This document shows positions 6,855 to 9,478 of a stretch of DNA of 9,478 bases, one piece after another. The notes beneath the pieces are model-generated. The model worked only from the letters and a program-made list of their open reading frames with translations. It did not search any database and was not told the DNA's origin. How positions within the stretch are numbered: position 1 is the first letter of the stretch; every line of letters begins with the position of its first letter. The stretch lies in NCBI GenBank assembly GCA_014379925.1, contig JACMKY010000546.1:1-9478 (forward strand), given 5' to 3'. The DNA is from Cytophagales bacterium. GTDB lineage: Bacteria; Bacteroidota; Bacteroidia; Cytophagales; ES-bin-26. Made by a program: the position numbers and the translations under genes.

Positions 6855-7484
6855 TTACTTCATCACGCGGGGGGATTTATGCACGTACGCATTATCGGAT
6901 AATTGCCGGAGCATAAAGTCTGCTACATCGGCCCTTGAAACGGGGGATATGAGGGAGCTCGATAAAATACGTTCCCCGTGCCGGTATTTGCCAGTCATTG
7001 GTCCATTGGTTAGGGTACTTGGTCGCACGATGACGTACTCCAGGCTACTTTTTTTAATCAGCGCTTCTTTGATCTCGTGGTCACCAATTTCATTGCGTAA
7101 AATCAATCCCAACACTTTATTAACGAAGAAACCAAGCTCAGATCGGTTTTCACGGACGGCAAAGGCCGATTGATAGATCAATCGTTTTACCCGTTGTTTT
7201 TCCATGGCCTGGATAATGTTTTGCACACCCTCTACGACCGCCGGATCGGGCTTTAACGGCTTCGATACGCCCAGTGCACTGATGACTGCTTGCTGGTTTT
7301 TAACTACTTCTTCCACTTGCCGGTAATTAATTACGTCTCCCTGAACAATTTTCAGGTGCTCGTGGGTAAGCGTAAGCTTGGAAGGAGTACGAACAAAGGC
7401 AGTGACCAAGTGCCGGCTATTCAATGCCTGGGACACCAGTTCTTGACCGGTTGCCCCCGAAGCCCCGAAAATAACGATATTCAC
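6855..7484 (-). CDS. NAD(P)H-binding atypical SDR (NmrA-like epimerase/reductase)
   Basis: The product has 209 residues, the usual length of PF13460 NAD(P)H-binding proteins. MNIVIFGASGATG carries the GxxGxxG motif at residues 7-13. Arg32 after the second strand suggests NADP(H) preference. QGDV (48-51), VISALG (68-73), a LIYQSAFAV strand (102-110) and the C-terminal VIVRPSTLTNGPMTGKY block are characteristic. The start is GTG 7484. An in-frame TGA at 7506-7508 leaves no ATG upstream, so GTG is essentially forced. No ribosome binding site precedes it, but its GTGA overlaps the stop of a small ORF that has a strong one, implying translational coupling. The gene is noticeably A/T-richer than those on the left of the window. 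The enzymatic role is unproven. Confidence 0.88.
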   Translation of the reverse strand: MNIVIFGASGATGQELVSQALNSRHLVTAFVRTPSKLTLTHEHLKIVQGDVINYRQVEEVVKNQQAVISALGVSKPLKPDPAVVEGVQNIIQAMEKQRVKRLIYQSAFAVRENRSELGFFVNKVLGLILRNEIGDHEIKEALIKKSSLEYVIVRPSTLTNGPMTGKYRHGERILSSSLISPVSRADVADFMLRQLSDNAYVHKSPRVMK

Positions 7485-7576
7485 CGGGCTTGGATATTTG
7501 GGTGATCAAAAACCGCGGCGTTGTCTACGGCAAATGCCCGAAGCAGGGCAAACAAAATGCGAATGATTGTTTTCAT
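7481..7576 (-). CDS. 31-residue small ORF, possible leader peptide coupled to the NAD(P)H-binding gene
   Basis: ATG 7576 opens a 31-codon frame closing at TGA 7483-7481. It begins MKTIIRILFALLRAFAVD, a charged start followed by a hydrophobic stretch, and ends FDHPNIQAR. The start is preceded six bases away by AGGAGG, a perfect Shine-Dalgarno that stands out in a genome that hardly uses them. The stop overlaps the GTG of the next gene as GTGA, the classic coupling arrangement. Options are a leader peptide, a small membrane-associated peptide, or the remnant of a longer gene. No known family is recognised. Confidence 0.5.
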   Translation of the reverse strand: MKTIIRILFALLRAFAVDNAAVFDHPNIQAR

Positions 7577-7582
7577 GCGTTA

Positions 7583-7588
7583 CCTCCT
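7583..7588 (-). promoter_or_regulatory. Perfect Shine-Dalgarno AGGAGG
   Basis: On the minus strand AGGAGGTAACGC precedes the ATG at 7576, with a spacer of six bases. No other gene in the window shows anything comparable. It decides the start of the small ORF at 7481-7576 and probably drives the coupled downstream gene. Confidence 0.7.
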
Positions 7589-7627
7589 GTTTTTTATCTA
7601 AGAGACAAGAGGTAGGCGAGAAGTTCG

Positions 7628-7643
7628 AAAAAATATATTTTTT
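7628..7643. repeat. 16-bp perfect A/T palindrome at the sigma-factor stop codon
   Basis: AAAAAATATATTTTTT is self-complementary and overlaps the TAA stop (7644-7642) of the ECF gene. It lies about 50 bp upstream of the Shine-Dalgarno of the small ORF. It may act as a weak terminator or as an AT-rich upstream promoter element; the sequence does not decide. Confidence 0.4.
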
Positions 7644-8553
7644 ATTTTGAAGAAGGATAAAGGTGCATTTTACTGACTTTTCCCTGGTGGCGGTACAGCA
7701 CGGAAACTGAGACGGGCGGGCAGTGATCAGGATATTCAGACGAATTATAATGCGATGCTTCAACAACCGAAACATTGCCACAACTTACCACGCAGTCGGG
7801 TTTGAGCCAACTCCCAGACCGCTGATCTTCCGTAATTTTTCTTTCAAAAAACCAGCTGCCCGTAATTGCTTTTTGGTTGGTTAGGCTGATTTGAAGGTCG
7901 TTTTGCAGGTGATTCATAAACCGGTTTTTACACTCATCCTGGGTATGGATCCCGGCGTAAGTTGCCTGGTAAAATCCGTTCCATTCTTCGCATTCATTCC
8001 AGGTTTTTGGGCTGGCATCGGGATGTTGCTGCCACTGCGCCAACAGCTTCAACTTTGCCTGGTTCAACCGGCTGCGGACGGTACCCACCGGCACACCCAA
8101 GATAGCAGCCATTTGCTCGTAAGATTGAAAACTTGAAAAGTAGCGCAGCAGCAAAGTGCTGCGCAATACCTCCGGTAAACGGGCGAATGCGGTGTAGAGC
8201 CGGCTCTGCGTTGAAAGCCGATCGAACTTTCGGTTGAGTTCATCTTCCCACCAAGCATCACTTTCCAGGGGTATTTTATCCAGGTCCACGTGTCGTCGGT
8301 GGTGACGCAAGGCCCGGTAACAACGGTGAATAAGTATTTTTTTTATCCAGCCATCGAACGTTGCCACCTCTTTCAATTGCGCCAGTTTCAGGTAAGCAAT
8401 CATGAAAGTATCCTGGACGGCATCTTTGGCCGCCGGCGGATTACCGCACCGGCGTAGGGCCAGCGAATAAAGACCGGGGTAATAGTGTCGATACAAAACA
8501 TTCCAGGCTGCCTCTTCACCCGTCTGGGCCGCCTTTATCCATTGCTGCATCAT
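7642..8553 (-). CDS. ECF sigma factor with C-terminal SnoaL/NTF2-like domain
   Basis: The product has 303 residues, far longer than the usual 170-200 for ECF sigma factors. ATG 8553 is preferred over GTG 8586 because it starts just before the conserved region; ATG 8550 is equally possible. Sigma-2 spans about 10-80 with the DAVQDTFMIAYLKL helix. Sigma-4 spans about 115-172 with SYEQMAAILGVPVGTVRSRL as the helix-turn-helix. Residues 185-303 form an extra domain ending YPDHCPP and VSVLYRHQGKVSKMHL, like the SnoaL/NTF2-like tails of ECF41- and ECF56-type factors. In ECF41 the tail regulates sigma activity and replaces an anti-sigma protein. None is encoded next door here. Downstream on the same strand come a small ORF, an NAD(P)H-binding protein and a flavin monooxygenase, likely its regulon. 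Confidence 0.9.
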   Translation of the reverse strand: MMQQWIKAAQTGEEAAWNVLYRHYYPGLYSLALRRCGNPPAAKDAVQDTFMIAYLKLAQLKEVATFDGWIKKILIHRCYRALRHHRRHVDLDKIPLESDAWWEDELNRKFDRLSTQSRLYTAFARLPEVLRSTLLLRYFSSFQSYEQMAAILGVPVGTVRSRLNQAKLKLLAQWQQHPDASPKTWNECEEWNGFYQATYAGIHTQDECKNRFMNHLQNDLQISLTNQKAITGSWFFERKITEDQRSGSWLKPDCVVSCGNVSVVEASHYNSSEYPDHCPPVSVSVLYRHQGKVSKMHLYPSSK

Positions 8554-8590
8554 CGTAAGTGGCGAACAAATAAATTCACTTAACACCGTC

Positions 8591-8605
8591 AGTCTCCGGC
8601 AGACT
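8591..8605. promoter_or_regulatory. Inverted repeat AGTCT-CCGGC-AGACT upstream of the ECF gene
   Basis: Perfect 5-bp arms with a 5-bp spacer lie 38-52 bases upstream of the sigma-factor ATG, a promoter-proximal location. It could be an operator. The short arms make chance plausible. Confidence 0.25.
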
Positions 8606-8616
8606 ACCTCTCCACT

Positions 8617-8641
8617 AAAAAAACGGGCCTGATTGCAGCCC
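8617..8641 (-). terminator. Intrinsic terminator or attenuator reading toward the ECF gene
   Basis: On the minus strand GGGCTG, loop CAAT, then CAGGCCC forms a stem of six pairs with one bulged G. GTTTTTTT follows directly. This fits a rho-independent terminator. It lies 64 bases before the sigma-factor start codon on the same strand, so it could end transcription from the right or act in the ECF leader. The nearest gene it could serve ends at 9100. Confidence 0.55.
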
Positions 8642-8656
8642 TCCGGCTAATTTTAA

Positions 8657-8773
8657 TTCGCGAACGGCAAGGAAACATACGTGAGTTCTTTCGCTGACTT
8701 CGGACAGTTCGGTGCTACGATTCAAGAAGTTTTTCAGCACGAAATTCGACAAAGAATGACATCCATCCGGTGA
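8657..8773 (+). pseudogene. Possible gene remnant, 38-codon C-terminal-like fragment
   Basis: Between TAA 8654-8656 and TGA 8771-8773 the frame reads a protein-like string, including SFADFGQFGATIQEVFQHEI, with amphipathic-helix character. There is no ATG near its 5' end, only a GTG at 8681. It could be the decayed end of a plus-strand gene whose upstream part was lost, or it could be chance. No family is recognised. Confidence 0.2.
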
Positions 8774-8904
8774 ACAACGTATTAGACTTGTTCGATGTTG
8801 ACTTACCGCACAGTACACTTATTTTTAGCTGAAAATTAACCAGTCATCACCCTTGAATTTAAAGTTTCCTGGTAGCAACGCAAAAACATCCCGTTCCACG
8901 TCGG

Positions 8905-8937
8905 CCCTAACCCCCTTACGAAGTAAGGGGGTTAGGG
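8905..8937. repeat. Perfect 15-bp-arm palindrome with 3-base loop
   Basis: CCCTAACCCCCTTAC (8905-8919) and its exact complement (8923-8937) flank GAA. There is no T-tract on either strand, so it does not look like an intrinsic terminator. It resembles REP-type intergenic palindromes. The hairpin at 4071-4088 shares the CGAA centre, C/G-run arms and a trailing GGGTGT. Confidence 0.7.
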
Positions 8938-9099
8938 GGTGTTAATGGGACTTAATTTGATACGTAATTATCACTTGCTCAATATCAAACCCGTACAATT
9001 CTGTTATTCGGGACCCGCAGCGGGCATTGCTTCGCGGGAGGAGAACACCCCAGGATTGATCTGCTAAGCGGCCGCCGGCGCACCAACGCTTTCGGCTGC

Positions 9100-9478
9100 T
9101 TACTTCTGCACCACCGCGGTGGGTGCCGTCTTGCCAGTGAGGGGATCGGCGTGCCGATGCACCAGTTTCCAACCGCCGCCCTCTTTGCGAAACAGATGCG
9201 TGACGCGCAACGCCATCCGAGCCGGTTGGTCCGCATTGACCAGGCGCACCTCGCTTCGCTCGATCGAGACGGTGTAGGCCAAATTCTCACTGACTTCCCG
9301 GGAAAGGTATTCTACCCGAACCTTGGCACCGCTGGCGCTGAACCGGGCCGACGCCCAATCGTAACGCGGGTCTACCTGGCGCCCGCCCTTTTCGTAAGCC
9401 CCCCACTCCCCCATGAGGGTGGCATCCTCCCCTTGCCAGGTATGCCGTTGCCAAAGCGTCGGATCGCCGTTAACAAAG
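9100..9478 (-). CDS. SnoaL/DUF4440 (NTF2-like) protein, C-terminal part
   Basis: The gene enters from the right edge; 125 codons are visible and the N-terminus is missing. The ATG at 9414 is internal, because the frame stays open to the window end, reading FVNGDPTLW. WGAYEKGGRQVDPRYDWASARF, SENLAYTVSIERSEVRL and MALRVTHLFRKEGGGWKLVHRHADPL are the successive strands and helices of the NTF2-like fold, with the typical VTH-F-K-GGW-LVHRHAD ending. Family members bind or modify small polyketide- or steroid-like molecules, but many are uncharacterised. The remainder (TGKTAPTAVVQK) is a short tail. It sits about 550 bp upstream of the ECF gene on the same strand, with a terminator between. Confidence 0.85.
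   Translation of the reverse strand, partial: FVNGDPTLWQRHTWQGEDATLMGEWGAYEKGGRQVDPRYDWASARFSASGAKVRVEYLSREVSENLAYTVSIERSEVRLVNADQPARMALRVTHLFRKEGGGWKLVHRHADPLTGKTAPTAVVQK

Larger units (their letters stand above)
8642..9099. other. Gene-poor stretch with one palindrome and a possible remnant
   Basis: No convincing complete gene is present. The stretch holds a protein-like open frame without a start (8657-8773), a 15-bp-arm palindrome (8905-8937), and an AT-rich segment near 8940-8990. A GC-rich segment near 9010-9080 contains small stems such as CCCG/CGGG but no T-tract. A 67-codon minus-strand frame (8615-8818) contains the terminator stem in its last codons and matches no family known to the annotator. 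Confidence 0.5.

Noticed and set aside
8615..8818. 67-codon minus-strand open frame upstream of the ECF gene
   Set aside because: Its last codons are the terminator stem and T-tract; composition is not protein-like and no family is recognised.
8905..8937. Palindrome as an intrinsic terminator
   Set aside because: The stem is strong but neither strand has a T-tract after it.

Overview
The window reads as chromosomal DNA of a Bacteroidota bacterium, most likely a moderately GC-rich Cytophagales member of the Spirosoma/Larkinella type. This is an inference. It rests on the near-total lack of Shine-Dalgarno sequences before start codons, the family content (DUF1080/3-keto-glycoside hydrolase, class-C-like serine hydrolase lipoprotein, ECF sigma factor with an NTF2-like tail), and intergenic gaps rich in heptamer repeats and palindromes. 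No rRNA, tRNA, CRISPR array, transposase or phage gene was seen.

Left part (1-1736). The N-terminal part of a peroxiredoxin-like protein (minus strand, cut by the window edge) is followed by a gap built almost entirely of short repeats. Next come a minus-strand SDR protein that lacks the catalytic YxxxK, and a divergently transcribed HxlR-type regulator. Two exact copies of GTAGTCAC, 19 bp apart, lie just before the regulator and are the best operator candidate in the window.

Middle part (1737-5284, plus strand). A secreted DUF1080 protein, cysteine synthase B (cysM), a 69-residue zinc-ribbon protein and a lipoprotein serine hydrolase of the beta-lactamase fold follow one another. They are co-oriented but look functionally unrelated. 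The cysM start codon is abutted by GTAACCC repeats, and the serine hydrolase start is preceded by a perfect hairpin with a GCGA loop.

Right part (5490-8553, minus strand, read right to left). An ECF sigma factor with a C-terminal SnoaL/NTF2-like domain is followed by a 31-codon small ORF with a textbook Shine-Dalgarno sequence. The stop of that ORF overlaps the GTG start of an NAD(P)H-binding epimerase/reductase-like protein, and a flavin monooxygenase comes last. This looks like one regulatory-plus-oxidoreductase cassette. Its proximal half is visibly richer in A/T than the left part of the window. It resembles the ECF41-type arrangement, in which the sigma factor sits beside oxidoreductase or epimerase genes, and it is the most system-like part of the window. 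Upstream of it lie a minus-strand intrinsic terminator, a possible gene remnant and a perfect 15-bp-arm palindrome. The window ends in a truncated SnoaL/DUF4440-type protein.
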